DNA of 64,000 nt from Bog-532 sp963830385 (GTDB taxonomy: Bacteria > Actinomycetota > Actinomycetes > Streptosporangiales > Streptosporangiaceae), in contig CAWHMD010000005.1 in NCBI GenBank assembly GCA_963830385.1, positions 372,001-436,000 on the forward strand. Direction: 5' to 3'. The translations under genes were made by a program, and so were the position numbers. Under the pieces are notes generated by a model. The model was not told where the DNA came from. It saw nothing but the letters and a program-made list of their open reading frames with translations, and did no database searches. Of this stretch, positions 15,966 to 24,721 are shown piece after piece. Within the stretch, counting starts at the first letter, position 1; every line of letters starts with the position of its first letter.

Positions 15966-17936
15966 GTGACCGAGCAGGACCCCGAACCGACCTGGCAGCC
16001 GGACCCGGCGCAGGCCGAGAAGACGATCCTGGCCGCGTTCACCCGCTGGGCGGAGCGCGAGTACGGGCTGGACCTGCCGGACTACGACGCCCTGTGGCAC
16101 TGGTCGGTCGACCGGCAGGACGATTTCTGGCTGGCGGTGTGGCGCTACTTCGACCTCCAGTCCCAGCCCGGCCCGACGACCGTGCTGGCCAGCACCGCGA
16201 TGCCGGGAGCGACCTGGTTTCCCGGGGTGCGGCTGAACTACGTCAGCCACGTGTTCCGCGACCGGGACCCGGACCGCACCGCGGTGGTCGCGCTGACCGA
16301 GCCCGGCGGCAGCACCGAGGTGACCTGGGGCGAGCTGGAACGCCAGGTCAGCGCCGCCGCCGCCACGTTCCGGCGGCTGGGGGTGGGAGCCGGTGACCGG
16401 GTGGTGGGCTACGTGCCGAACGGCGCCGCCGCCATCGTCGCGTTCCTGGCCAGCGCCAGCCTGGGCGCGATCTGGTCCTGCTGCGGCCCGGACTACGCGG
16501 CGGAGGCGGCCGCCAACCGGCTGGCCCAGCTCGAGCCCACGGTGCTGGTCGCGGCGGACGGGTACTACTTCGCCGGCCGCGCGCACGACCGGCGGGACGA
16601 AGCGGTCCGGCTCGCGGCCCTGCTGCCGACCGTGACCGACGTGGTGCACCTGCGGCACCTGGGCCTGCCGCCGGCCCCGTACGCGGCGGCGGTGACCGAG
16701 TGGGCGGACGCGGCCGACCCGGCCGGGGCGGGCCCGCTGGTCCCGGAGCCGGTCCCGTTCGACCAACCGCTGTGGGTGCTGTACTCGTCCGGCACCACCG
16801 GCGTGCCCAAGGGCATCGTGCACGGCCACGGCGGGGTGGTGCTGGAGTACTTCAAGACGCTCGGGCTGTCGATGAACCTGACCGGCGAGGACCGGCTGTT
16901 CTGGTACACCACCACCAACTGGATGATGTGGAACTTCAACAGCTCGGCGCTGCTCAACGGGACCAGCGTGGTGGCCTACGACGGCAGTCCCGCTCACCCC
17001 GAGACCGGGCAGCTGTGGCGGCTGGCGGCCCGGCACGGGGCGACGGTGATCGGCACCAGCCCGGGTTACCTGCAGGCGTGCGAGCGCCGGGAGGTGACCC
17101 CGGACCCGAACCCGGCGCTGCGGCAGATCGGCGTCACCGGGTCACCGGTGCCAGCAGCGTCGTTCGCCTGGGTGCGCGAGCAGTTCGGCCCGGACGTGCC
17201 GCTGAAGTCGACCTCCGGCGGCACCGACATCGTGGCGGCGCTGGTGACCAGCGCGCCCACCGTCCCGGTGTGGCCCGGCGAGATCTCCTGCCGGGCGCTG
17301 GGGGTGGCCGTGGATGCGTTCGGCGCGGACGGGAAGCCGGTGCGGGGGGACGTCGGCGAGCTGGTGGTGACCAAGCCGATGCCGACGATGCCGATCTACC
17401 TGTGGAACGACCCGGACGGGAGCAAATACCGGGCCGCCTACTTCGACGTGTACCCCGGCGTCTGGCGGCACGGGGACTGGATCACGATCACCAGCCGGGG
17501 CAGCGTGGTCATCCACGGCCGGTCGGACGCGACGCTGAACCGGCGCGGCGTGCGGCTCGGCAGCGCCGACATCTACCAGGTGGTCGAGCGGCTCCCGGGG
17601 ATCCGGGAGGCGCTGGTCATCGGGGTCGATCTGCCCGACGGCGGCTACTGGATGCCGCTGTTCGTGGTGCTCGAGGACGGCCAGGCGCTCGATGAGGACC
17701 TGCGGGAGCTGATCAACGGCACGCTGCGCCGGGAGGCCTCACCGCGGCACGTGCCGGACGACATCTTCGCCGTGCCCGCCGTCCCGCACACCCGGACCGG
17801 GAAGAAGCTCGAGGTGCCGATCAAGCGGCTGATGCTGGGGGCCAGGCTGACCGACGTGCTCAGCCTGGGCGCGGTCGACGACCCGGGGTCGCTGGACGCG
17901 TTCGTCGCGCTGGCGGAGACCCGGCGGGCGGGCTGA
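15966..17936 (+). CDS. aacS: Acetoacetyl-CoA synthetase
   Basis: 656 residues, the usual length for acetoacetate-CoA ligase in the ANL adenylate-forming superfamily. Visible are the core A3 motif YSSGTTGVPKGIVHGHGG, the acetoacetyl-CoA-synthetase-type STSGGTDIVAALV loop, the hinge HGRSDATLNRRGVRLGS and the C-terminal TRTGKKLEVPIKRL with the catalytic lysine. It makes acetoacetyl-CoA from acetoacetate, ATP and CoA in the cytosol. GTG 15966 has ggaggg just upstream. Its place beside FAH-type C-C hydrolases suggests it salvages acetoacetate released by ring-cleavage catabolism; that is inference. Confidence 0.9.
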   Translation: MTEQDPEPTWQPDPAQAEKTILAAFTRWAEREYGLDLPDYDALWHWSVDRQDDFWLAVWRYFDLQSQPGPTTVLASTAMPGATWFPGVRLNYVSHVFRDRDPDRTAVVALTEPGGSTEVTWGELERQVSAAAATFRRLGVGAGDRVVGYVPNGAAAIVAFLASASLGAIWSCCGPDYAAEAAANRLAQLEPTVLVAADGYYFAGRAHDRRDEAVRLAALLPTVTDVVHLRHLGLPPAPYAAAVTEWADAADPAGAGPLVPEPVPFDQPLWVLYSSGTTGVPKGIVHGHGGVVLEYFKTLGLSMNLTGEDRLFWYTTTNWMMWNFNSSALLNGTSVVAYDGSPAHPETGQLWRLAARHGATVIGTSPGYLQACERREVTPDPNPALRQIGVTGSPVPAASFAWVREQFGPDVPLKSTSGGTDIVAALVTSAPTVPVWPGEISCRALGVAVDAFGADGKPVRGDVGELVVTKPMPTMPIYLWNDPDGSKYRAAYFDVYPGVWRHGDWITITSRGSVVIHGRSDATLNRRGVRLGSADIYQVVERLPGIREALVIGVDLPDGGYWMPLFVVLEDGQALDEDLRELINGTLRREASPRHVPDDIFAVPAVPHTRTGKKLEVPIKRLMLGARLTDVLSLGAVDDPGSLDAFVALAETRRAG

Positions 17937-17967
17937 CCGGAGGGCTGACAGGCGGCGGGCGCGCCGG

Positions 17968-18948
17968 TCAGCCGATCGCCTGCGCCAGGCGGGGCAGCAG
18001 GGCGGCGGCGTTGCCGCGGAGCGCGCCGGCCCGGGCCGCGTCGTCGAGCACACCGGTCTCCGCGATCGCCGAGGCCAGCGCCGCCACCGTCGGGGCGTTG
18101 GTGAACGGGTAGTCGCTGCCGTAGACCAGCTGGCTGGCCGGGACCAGGCTGAGCAGCGCGGGCAGCGCCCGCGGCAGCGGCACCCCCGCCAGGTCGTAGT
18201 ACAGCCGCCCGAGCCCGCCGAGCACGTCGGGGGTGGTCCCGCCGTCGGGCGGCGGGCTGATCACCGGGGCGAACCGGGCCACCCGGTCGGCCAGCACCGG
18301 CAGCGCCGCGCCCGCGTGCGGGACCACCCAGCGGATGGCCGGGTACCGCTCCAGCACGCCGTTCAGGGCCAGGTTGACCACGGCCCGGCTGGTGTCGAAC
18401 AAGAACTCCACCATCGGCCGCGGGCGGCCGAACGAGGTCTGCTCCCAGCCGCACGGCGAGGTCGGGTGGATGGTGACCACGGCGCCCCGCGCGTCGAGCG
18501 CGGCCATAACCGGCTCCAGGGATGGATCCCCCAGGTAGACCGGGCCGTAGTGGGTGTGCAGGCCGACGCCGTCGGCGCCGAGCACGTCGCAGGCGTGGGC
18601 CAGCTCGGCCAGCGCGGCCCCGGGATCGGGCAGCGGCAGGCTGGCCAGCAGTCCGAACCGGCCGGGGTAGGCGGCCACCGCGGCCGCCCCGTCCTCGTTG
18701 ACCGCGCGGGTCAGCGCGACCCGTTCGGCCGGGTCGTCCAGGAAGTCCACGCCGGGCGAGGACAGCGACAACGCGGCGGCGGCGATGCCGACCTCGTCCA
18801 TCATCGTCACCGCGGCGGCCGGATCCCAGCCGGGCAGGAACGGCATGCCGTCGGGGTGTCCCCCGCCGTGGGCCAGCGCGCTGTCCCGGTAGCGGGCGGG
18901 CAGGAAGTGGGCGTGCAGGTCGATCGCGCCCGGCTGGAGGACCGGCAC
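17968..18948 (-). CDS. ACMSD-like amidohydrolase (1)
   Basis: 326 residues of the amidohydrolase_2 family. The metal-binding start IDLHAHFLP (HxH), VTIHPTSP, VVPHAGAALP and the late GSDYPF aspartate are all present. Relatives include aminocarboxymuconate-semialdehyde decarboxylase and resorcylate decarboxylase, which act on ring-derived acids. It converges on the acetoacetyl-CoA synthetase gene and lies three bases after the stop-side of the second GntR gene, on the same strand, so it is probably cotranscribed with that regulator. Confidence 0.85.
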   Translation of the reverse strand: MPVLQPGAIDLHAHFLPARYRDSALAHGGGHPDGMPFLPGWDPAAAVTMMDEVGIAAAALSLSSPGVDFLDDPAERVALTRAVNEDGAAAVAAYPGRFGLLASLPLPDPGAALAELAHACDVLGADGVGLHTHYGPVYLGDPSLEPVMAALDARGAVVTIHPTSPCGWEQTSFGRPRPMVEFLFDTSRAVVNLALNGVLERYPAIRWVVPHAGAALPVLADRVARFAPVISPPPDGGTTPDVLGGLGRLYYDLAGVPLPRALPALLSLVPASQLVYGSDYPFTNAPTVAALASAIAETGVLDDAARAGALRGNAAALLPRLAQAIG

Positions 18949-18951
18949 CCG

Positions 18952-19695
18952 TCAGCCGGCCTGATCGCCGGCTGAGGCGGCCGGGGCGGCCTGCCCGGCG
19001 GCGCGGCCGGCGGTGGGGTCGGCCTGGTCCATGAGGATGGTAGCGGTGCGGTCGACGTGCGCCTCGAACAGCCGCACGGCCAGGTCGGCGTCGTGGGCCA
19101 GGGCCGCCTCCATCAGCTGCCGGTGCTCGGTGGCGACATCCCGCCTGACCGGCGAGCGGCCCTCCGCCCAGGCCCCCGACCAGGCCCGGTACAGCTCGGC
19201 CGCGTCCGACAGGCGGCGGCAGATGTCCAGCAGCACCGGGCTGTCGCAGGCGTCGATCAGCTTGTCGTGGAACGCGATGTGCGCGGCGGCCCAGGCCGGG
19301 TTGCGGGACTGCGGGTCCTCGGGCCGGTAGACCGGCTCGCTGGCCATCCGGTGGTGGGCCGCCAGCACCTCGGACTCCCAGCTCACGCTGCCGCGCTCGA
19401 CCGACATCCGCAGCGCCGCGCCCTCATTGATCTTGCGGGCCAGGGTCAGGTCGGCCAGCGCATCGGGAGAAAGGGTGATCACGTGGAAGCCGCGGTTCCG
19501 CTCGATGCGGACCAGGTTCTGGGCGGCCAGCAGGCCGAGCGCCTCGCGCATCACGCTGATGCTGACCCCGAACCGCTCCCCCAGCTCAGCGGGCTTCAGC
19601 CGCTGCCCGGGCGCGAACCGGCGATCGAAGATGTCGGTGCGAAGCTGGTCGTAGACGTCGACGGCCAGAGACTCGCCGCCCGTTCGCTTGGCCAT
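18952..19695 (-). CDS. GntR-family regulator with FCD ligand domain (2)
   Basis: 247 residues: winged helix (YDQLRTDIFDRRFAPGQRLK, then GVSISVMREALGLLAAQNLV) plus FCD domain (AFHDKLIDAC, ATEHRQLMEAAL, AHVDRTA). It is similar in plan to the regulator at 15188 but not a close copy. It diverges from the FAH-VOC-monooxygenase operon starting at 19815, which it probably controls. A TATTAT -10 element ends 7 bases before its ATG, so it may be leaderless and self-controlled from the shared region. Confidence 0.88.
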   Translation of the reverse strand: MAKRTGGESLAVDVYDQLRTDIFDRRFAPGQRLKPAELGERFGVSISVMREALGLLAAQNLVRIERNRGFHVITLSPDALADLTLARKINEGAALRMSVERGSVSWESEVLAAHHRMASEPVYRPEDPQSRNPAWAAAHIAFHDKLIDACDSPVLLDICRRLSDAAELYRAWSGAWAEGRSPVRRDVATEHRQLMEAALAHDADLAVRLFEAHVDRTATILMDQADPTAGRAAGQAAPAASAGDQAG

Positions 19696-19702
19696 GGGCA
19701 GG

Positions 19703-19708
19703 ATAATA
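19703..19708 (-). promoter_or_regulatory. -10 element of the GntR gene, near-leaderless
   Basis: On the minus strand TATTAT is followed by CCTGCCC and ATG (19695). Counting seven bases from the last T puts transcription start at 19696, one base before the start codon. No Shine-Dalgarno is present, which agrees with leaderless translation. Confidence 0.45.
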
Positions 19709-19721
19709 ACACTTGGCCATG

Positions 19722-19763
19722 AATCGATTCTCTATTGACAATCGACTCTCGGTTATTGAGGAT
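19722..19763 (+). promoter_or_regulatory. Promoter with flanking direct repeats, GntR-controlled operon
   Basis: TTGACA (19735-19740), a 17-base spacer and GAGGAT (19758-19763) make a promoter for the operon starting at 19815. Two near-identical direct repeats, AATCGATTCTC (19722-19732) and AATCGACTCTC (19740-19750), sit 18 bases apart and bracket the -35 element. They are good candidates for the binding site of the divergent GntR protein, whose own promoter lies 15 bases away. Confidence 0.5.
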
Positions 19764-19814
19764 GGGCTTGCCCAGAAGGGCAGGAATCGGTCGGCCCGGT
19801 GAGGGGAGTTCCAC

Positions 19815-20687
19815 GTGCGTATCGCCAATGTCAGCCAGCGGCTGGTCCTGCTGGACAAGTCCGGCGCGGGCCTGGATGTGGAGAAGGCCAGCGACGGCCG
19901 GTTCCCGGCCGACCCGCAGGCGATCTACGCCCAGTGGGACGAGTTCCGGGACTGGGCCAGCGGCCAGGACGGCCGGGCCGACCTGGCCATCGCGGCGGCT
20001 GAGGTGGGCGCCCCGACGTCAGCGCCGCGGCAGGTGTTCGCGATCGGGCTGAACTACGCCGAGCACGTCAGCGAGTCCAAGATGGGCAGGCCGGACTCCC
20101 CTACCGTGTTCACCAAGTTCCAGAGCAGCATCACCGGGCCCAACGCCACCGTCGAGCTGCCCAGCACCTCGGTGGACTGGGAGGTCGAGCTGGTGGTGGC
20201 GATCGGCCGGCTGGCCCACCGGGTCAGCGAGCAGGCCGCCTACGACCACGTGGCCGGATTCATGATCGGGCAGGACCTGTCCGAGCGGGTCGTCCAGCTG
20301 GCCGGGCCGGTCCCCCAGTTCTCGCTGGGCAAGTCCTACCCGGGGTTCGCGCCGCTGGGGCCCGCGCTGACCACCGTGGACGAGCTGGACAACCCGGACG
20401 ACCTGGCCATCGGCTGCCGGCTCGGGGACGAGGTGCTGCAGGACGGCCGGACCTCGGACCTGATCTTCAACGTGCCGGAGCTGGTCTCCCAGCTGTCGCA
20501 GGTGTGCCCGCTGCTGCCCGGCGACATCATCTTCACCGGCACCCCGTCCGGGGTCGGCAACGCCCGTGACCCCAAGCGCTTCATCCCGCCGGGCGCGGTG
20601 CTGACCAGCACGATCGAGGGTCTCGGGGAGCTGCGGAACGACTTCGTGGCCGGCCCCGGTTACACCGCCGCCCCGATCGGGGGCTGA
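19815..20687 (+). CDS. Fumarylacetoacetate hydrolase family protein (2)
   Basis: 290 residues of the short FAH family. VFAIGLNYAEHVSESKMGRP, then VDWEVELVVAIGR (acidic metal ligands), GFMIGQDLSERVVQ and GDIIFTGTPSGVGNARDP are the standard active-site blocks. Members hydrolyse acylpyruvates or isomerise/decarboxylate muconate derivatives such as 2-hydroxyhepta-dienedioate. GTG 19815 has gaggggag upstream. It heads an operon with an extradiol-like VOC protein and a flavin monooxygenase, a set that fits hydroxylation, ring opening and cleavage of an aromatic compound. Confidence 0.88.
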   Translation: MRIANVSQRLVLLDKSGAGLDVEKASDGRFPADPQAIYAQWDEFRDWASGQDGRADLAIAAAEVGAPTSAPRQVFAIGLNYAEHVSESKMGRPDSPTVFTKFQSSITGPNATVELPSTSVDWEVELVVAIGRLAHRVSEQAAYDHVAGFMIGQDLSERVVQLAGPVPQFSLGKSYPGFAPLGPALTTVDELDNPDDLAIGCRLGDEVLQDGRTSDLIFNVPELVSQLSQVCPLLPGDIIFTGTPSGVGNARDPKRFIPPGAVLTSTIEGLGELRNDFVAGPGYTAAPIGG

Positions 20688-20690
20688 GCG

Positions 20691-21632
20691 ATGGCGCTGC
20701 ACCGGCTGACCCGGATCACGATCGGCGTGCCCAACGTCGAGGAGACCGCGGGGTACTACACAGAGTTCGGGCTGACCGAGGGCTCCGGCCCGGATGGCGC
20801 GGCCGGGCGGCACTTCAGCACCGGGGACGGCGGTGAGCAGCTGACGCTGGTGTCCACGCCGCGTCGCCGGCTGGTCGAGCTGCGGGTCGGCGCGGACGAC
20901 CCGGACGACATCGGGCGGGTGGCCGCGTCGCTGGCCGGGCTGGACCTCGCGGTGGAGAAGACCGCCACCGGGGTACGCACGTTCGACCCCGGCACCGAGG
21001 TGAACGTGGTGGTCGAGGTGGCCGGCCGGATCAGCCAGGAGGACACCCCGTCCCCGCCCTACAACACCCCCGGGCACGAAGCCCGGCCCAACACCCGGGC
21101 CCCGGGCGTGCTCCGGGAGACTCCGGTGCAGCCCCGCAAGCTCGGTCACGTGGTGCTCGGCTCGACCGACCAGGCGGGCTCGCAGCGGCTGTTCACCGAG
21201 GGCCTGGGGTTCAAGATCAGCGACACCGTGCCGGGGCTGGCCGCGTTCATGCGCTGCTCGACCGACCACCACAACGTGCTCGTCCAGCAGGCCCCGGTGG
21301 CGTTCCTGCACCACACGTCCTGGCAGGTCAACGACATCGACGAGGTCGGCCGGGGCGCGACCGCGATGCTGGAGAAGGACCCGTCCCGGCACATCTGGGG
21401 CCTGGGCCGGCACCACGTGGGCTCGAACTTCTTCTGGTACCTGCGCGACCCGGCCGGCAACTTCTCCGAGTACTACTCCGACCTGGACTGCATCGTCGAC
21501 GACGCGCTGTGGACGCCGCGGACCTGGGAGGGCATGCGCGGCCTGTACAACTGGGGCCCGCCGCCGCCCCCGTCGTTCCTGGCCCCGGACGACCTGGCCG
21601 CGCTGATGACCGGGTCGCACGGAGCCGGCTGA
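20691..21632 (+). CDS. Extradiol-dioxygenase-like VOC protein (1)
   Basis: 313 residues with two VOC modules, as in type I extradiol dioxygenases (BphC/catechol 2,3-dioxygenase). In the C-terminal module the 2-His-1-carboxylate iron triad is visible: KLGHVVLGS (His), FLHHTSWQV (His) and NFSEYYSD (Glu). The catalytic-acid region STDHHN is also present. Such enzymes open catechol-type rings next to the diol with O2 and Fe(II). It starts three bases after the FAH gene and overlaps the monooxygenase start, so it is cotranslated with both. The ring substrate is unknown. Confidence 0.8.
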   Translation: MALHRLTRITIGVPNVEETAGYYTEFGLTEGSGPDGAAGRHFSTGDGGEQLTLVSTPRRRLVELRVGADDPDDIGRVAASLAGLDLAVEKTATGVRTFDPGTEVNVVVEVAGRISQEDTPSPPYNTPGHEARPNTRAPGVLRETPVQPRKLGHVVLGSTDQAGSQRLFTEGLGFKISDTVPGLAAFMRCSTDHHNVLVQQAPVAFLHHTSWQVNDIDEVGRGATAMLEKDPSRHIWGLGRHHVGSNFFWYLRDPAGNFSEYYSDLDCIVDDALWTPRTWEGMRGLYNWGPPPPPSFLAPDDLAALMTGSHGAG

Positions 21633-23242
21633 TGGGCGAGGCGGCTGACTGCGACGTCCTGGTCGTCGGGTACGGGCCGGTCGGGCAGACGCTCACCATC
21701 CTGCTGGCCCAGCGGGGCTACCGGGTCACGGTGGTGGAGCGCAAGGCCGAGCCGTACCCCCGGCCGCGGGCCGTGCACTACGACGACGAGATCGCCCGGA
21801 TCTTCGCCGCGGCCGGGATCGGCGGCGAGGTCGCCGCGATCAGCATGCCGTCGGGCGAGTATGACTGGCGCAGCGCCGACGGGCGCACGCTGCTGCACTT
21901 CGACTGGGGCGCGGCCGGCCCGAGCGGCTGGCCCGCCTCGAACATGTTCGCCCAGCCACGGCTGGAGGCGGTGCTGGCCGCGCGGGCCGAGTCGTTCCCC
22001 ACCGTGCGGGTCCGGCGCGGCTGGCAGGCGGTCAGCCTGGACTCCCGCGACGACCACGTGGCCGCGACGGTGGCCGGGGCCGACGGCGCCGAAGAGGTTA
22101 TCCGGGCGCGCTACGTGGCCGGCTGCGACGGGGCCAACAGCTTCGTCCGCGAGTGGCTGGGCACCGGCCTGACCGACCTCGGGTTCTTCTACGACTGGCT
22201 GATCGTGGACGTGGTCCCGCACGACACCGAACGCGAGTGGAAGCCCTTCAACCTGCAGATCTGCGACCCGGTGCGGCCCACCACGGTGGTGTCGGGCGGC
22301 CCCGGCAGGCGGCGCTGGGAGTTCATGCGGCTGCCGCACGAGACGATCGAGGAACTGAACAACGAGCAGACCGCCTGGCGGCTGCTGGAGCCCTGGCAGC
22401 TGACCCCGGCCAACGCCGACCTGGAGCGGCACACCGTGTACACGTTCCAGGCGCGGTGGGCCGACCAGTGGCGCCGGGGCCGGGTGCTGATCGCGGGCGA
22501 CGCCGCCCACCTGATGCCGCCGTTCGCGGGCCAGGGCATGTGCTCGGGCATCCGTGACGCCGCGAACCTGGCCTGGAAGCTGGACCTGGTGCTGTCCGGG
22601 CGGGCCGCCGGCGCCCTGCTCGACACCTACACCAGCGAGCGCAGCGCCCACGTCCAGAACGCGATCGGCATGTCGGTGGAGCTGGGCAACGTGATCTGCC
22701 TGAGCGACCCGGCCGCGGCCGCCGCCCGCGACGAGGTGATGCTCAAGGCCGAGGGCCGCCCCGAGGTGGCGCTGCCGCCGATCCCGCCGCCGGTACTGGG
22801 CCCGGGCGTGCTCGCGGCCGGGCCGGACGGGACCCCGGCGGGGATCGCCGGGCAGCTCAGCCCGCAGGGCCGGGTGCAGAGCGCGGCCGGGACGACCGGG
22901 CTCTTCGACCAGGTGGTCGGCACCGGCTTCGTGCTCCTGCTGGGCCGGGACCCTTTCGGTATGAATCTGAACGACACCGACCTTGTGTCGCTGGGCAGGC
23001 TGGGTGCGCACGTGGTGCGGGTGGCGCCTCCGGGCACCGGGCCGGCGGGCGCGGCGGGGCCGGCCGGCGGCGTCGAGACCGTGGTCGACGTGGACGGCCG
23101 GTACCAGCAGTGGCTCGACGCCGCCGGCTACGCGGCGGTGGTGATCCGCCCCGACTTCTACGTCTTCGGCGGGGTCGCCGCGGCCGGGGACCTGCCCGCG
23201 CTGCTGGGCGAGCTGTTCGCGGCGGTGCGCCTTCGGCCGTAG
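21632..23242 (+). CDS. FAD-dependent aromatic monooxygenase, MhpA-like
   Basis: 536 residues of the group A flavin monooxygenase family. It has the GxGxxG dinucleotide motif near the start (VLVVGYGPVGQTLTILLAQR), the middle DG motif (YVAGCDGANSFVRE) and the second FAD motif VLIAGDAAHLMPPFAGQGMC. It also has a thioredoxin-like C-terminal domain as in 3-(3-hydroxyphenyl)propionate hydroxylase and resorcinol hydroxylase. It adds one hydroxyl to a phenolic ring using NAD(P)H and O2. ATG 21632 overlaps the preceding stop (TGATG). It likely prepares the diol opened by the neighbouring VOC enzyme. Confidence 0.88.
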   Translation: MGEAADCDVLVVGYGPVGQTLTILLAQRGYRVTVVERKAEPYPRPRAVHYDDEIARIFAAAGIGGEVAAISMPSGEYDWRSADGRTLLHFDWGAAGPSGWPASNMFAQPRLEAVLAARAESFPTVRVRRGWQAVSLDSRDDHVAATVAGADGAEEVIRARYVAGCDGANSFVREWLGTGLTDLGFFYDWLIVDVVPHDTEREWKPFNLQICDPVRPTTVVSGGPGRRRWEFMRLPHETIEELNNEQTAWRLLEPWQLTPANADLERHTVYTFQARWADQWRRGRVLIAGDAAHLMPPFAGQGMCSGIRDAANLAWKLDLVLSGRAAGALLDTYTSERSAHVQNAIGMSVELGNVICLSDPAAAAARDEVMLKAEGRPEVALPPIPPPVLGPGVLAAGPDGTPAGIAGQLSPQGRVQSAAGTTGLFDQVVGTGFVLLLGRDPFGMNLNDTDLVSLGRLGAHVVRVAPPGTGPAGAAGPAGGVETVVDVDGRYQQWLDAAGYAAVVIRPDFYVFGGVAAAGDLPALLGELFAAVRLRP

Positions 23243-23258
23243 CTGGTCACGGTGCCCG

Positions 23259-24599
23259 CTACAGGGGCGGCCCTTGAGCCAGGCGCACCTGGCTGGTCGA
23301 CTGCTGGCCGGCCGGGCTGACCCAGGTCACCGAGACCGTGTCGCCGGGCCGGAACCGGGCCAGGATGCCGGTCAGGTGGGACGGCGAGCCGGCCTGCTGC
23401 CCGTTGACCGAGGTGATCACCGATCCGTTGGTGATGCCCGCGGTCGCGGCCGGGCTGCCGCAGATCACGCCGTCGATCAGGGTGCCCGAGCTGGCCGGGG
23501 CGATCGTGCTGGGCACGGTCAGGCCGGTGTTGCTGGTGTAGCAACTCGGCGCGGAACCCGATCCGCCGAAGCCGTTATAGCCGCCGAAGCCGCCGGTCCC
23601 GTCGCCGAAGCCGTTCTGCTGTTCCTGCTGCTGGGCCTGGGCCTGCGGGCTGCTGCTGGTGCTGTTCCCGATGAGGATGCCGATGAACGGCGGGTAACCG
23701 ATCGAGATGGTGGAGCTGGCCTGGCCGCCGGCAATCTGCCGGGCGACCGACAGGGCGGTGTTGATGGGGATCGCGTACCCGGCGGCCGATTGCTGCTGCT
23801 GGCCGGTGCTGACGCTGTTGGCGGCGGTGTCCATGCCGATGACCTGGCTGGCCGAGCTGGCCAGCGGGCCGCCGGAGTCGCCGGGCACGATGTCGGCGTT
23901 GGTCTGGATCATGCCGTGCAGCGTCTCGGTACTGGCCATGCTGCCCTGGTCAGCGGCGGAGATGGTCTGGTTGAGGGCGGTGACCTGGCCTGCCGCCGCG
24001 ACCACGTTGCCCTGGCCTTGGGCGTTGCCCAGGGCTACCAGCGCGTCACCGGTCCTGACCGCAGCGGAGTTGCCCAGCGGGACCGTCTTCAGGCCGGAGG
24101 CACCCTGCAGCCGGAGCAGGGCGACGTCGCCGGTCCGGTCGTAGCCGACCACGGTGGCTGGGTAGGTCCGGCCGCTGGCGGTCACCTTGGCCGTGATCTT
24201 GGTCGCGCCCGCGATGACGTGGTTGTTGGTGAGCACCAGGCCGTCGGAGTTGATCACCATGCCGGTACCCGCCGCCGCCTCCGAGCTGTACTGCAGGGTG
24301 CTGTTGATCAGCACCACGCCCGGCCCGACCTTGCTCACCGCCTGCCGCAGGGCGGCCGCCCCGGTCGCGCCGCCGCCCGCCGGGGGCGCTGACGACGTAC
24401 CCGGCACGGGAACCGCACCAGCTCCGGGCAGGTTGCCGAAACTGGTCCCGGAATGAGTGACCTGCAGCGTGATCAGCACGGCAGCCAGCGCCGCGAGCAC
24501 CGCCACGGTCGTGTGCGAGATCGCGTGGCGGCCGCGCCGCCGTCGCCGTGGACCGTAGGGCGGGTACCCGTAGGACCCGGGATCGGGCGGAAATCCCAT
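23259..24599 (-). CDS. HtrA-like membrane serine protease with PDZ domain
   Basis: 446 residues. A short cytoplasmic Arg-rich N-terminus precedes one membrane segment (~30-48), then a Ser/Pro linker, a trypsin-like domain and a PDZ domain (~345-440). The catalytic triad is visible: H127 (LTNNHVIAG), D158 (TGDVALL) and S242 (VPGDSGGPL). A Gln/Gly/Phe-rich linker joins protease and PDZ. Such proteins degrade or process misfolded exported proteins at the outer face of the membrane. ATG 24599 has gaggtgg upstream. It is divergent from the ECF sigma gene, and envelope stress may connect them. Confidence 0.9.
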   Translation of the reverse strand: MGFPPDPGSYGYPPYGPRRRRRGRHAISHTTVAVLAALAAVLITLQVTHSGTSFGNLPGAGAVPVPGTSSAPPAGGGATGAAALRQAVSKVGPGVVLINSTLQYSSEAAAGTGMVINSDGLVLTNNHVIAGATKITAKVTASGRTYPATVVGYDRTGDVALLRLQGASGLKTVPLGNSAAVRTGDALVALGNAQGQGNVVAAAGQVTALNQTISAADQGSMASTETLHGMIQTNADIVPGDSGGPLASSASQVIGMDTAANSVSTGQQQQSAAGYAIPINTALSVARQIAGGQASSTISIGYPPFIGILIGNSTSSSPQAQAQQQEQQNGFGDGTGGFGGYNGFGGSGSAPSCYTSNTGLTVPSTIAPASSGTLIDGVICGSPAATAGITNGSVITSVNGQQAGSPSHLTGILARFRPGDTVSVTWVSPAGQQSTSQVRLAQGPPL

Positions 24600-24721
24600 C
24601 GCCGTGCACCACCTCACGCTGGACGTCCAGAGGCGGTTACCCAGGTGGTGGTCACCTAATCGGCCGGGGAAAACCTGGTCCGGGGCGTCGGAGGGACAGG
24701 GTCCCAGACGACTATGAGGGT

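Noticed and set aside
13658..16042. A 794-residue frame extending the binding lipoprotein upstream
   Set aside because: The lipoprotein signal peptide and ggaggg ribosome site fix the start at 14863; the upstream part crosses the divergent GntR gene.
24665..24692. ECF self-promoter (GGGGAAAACC) before the sigma gene
   Set aside because: No matching -10 (CGTC-like) lies at 16-17 bases; the nearest CGTC is only about 10 bases away.
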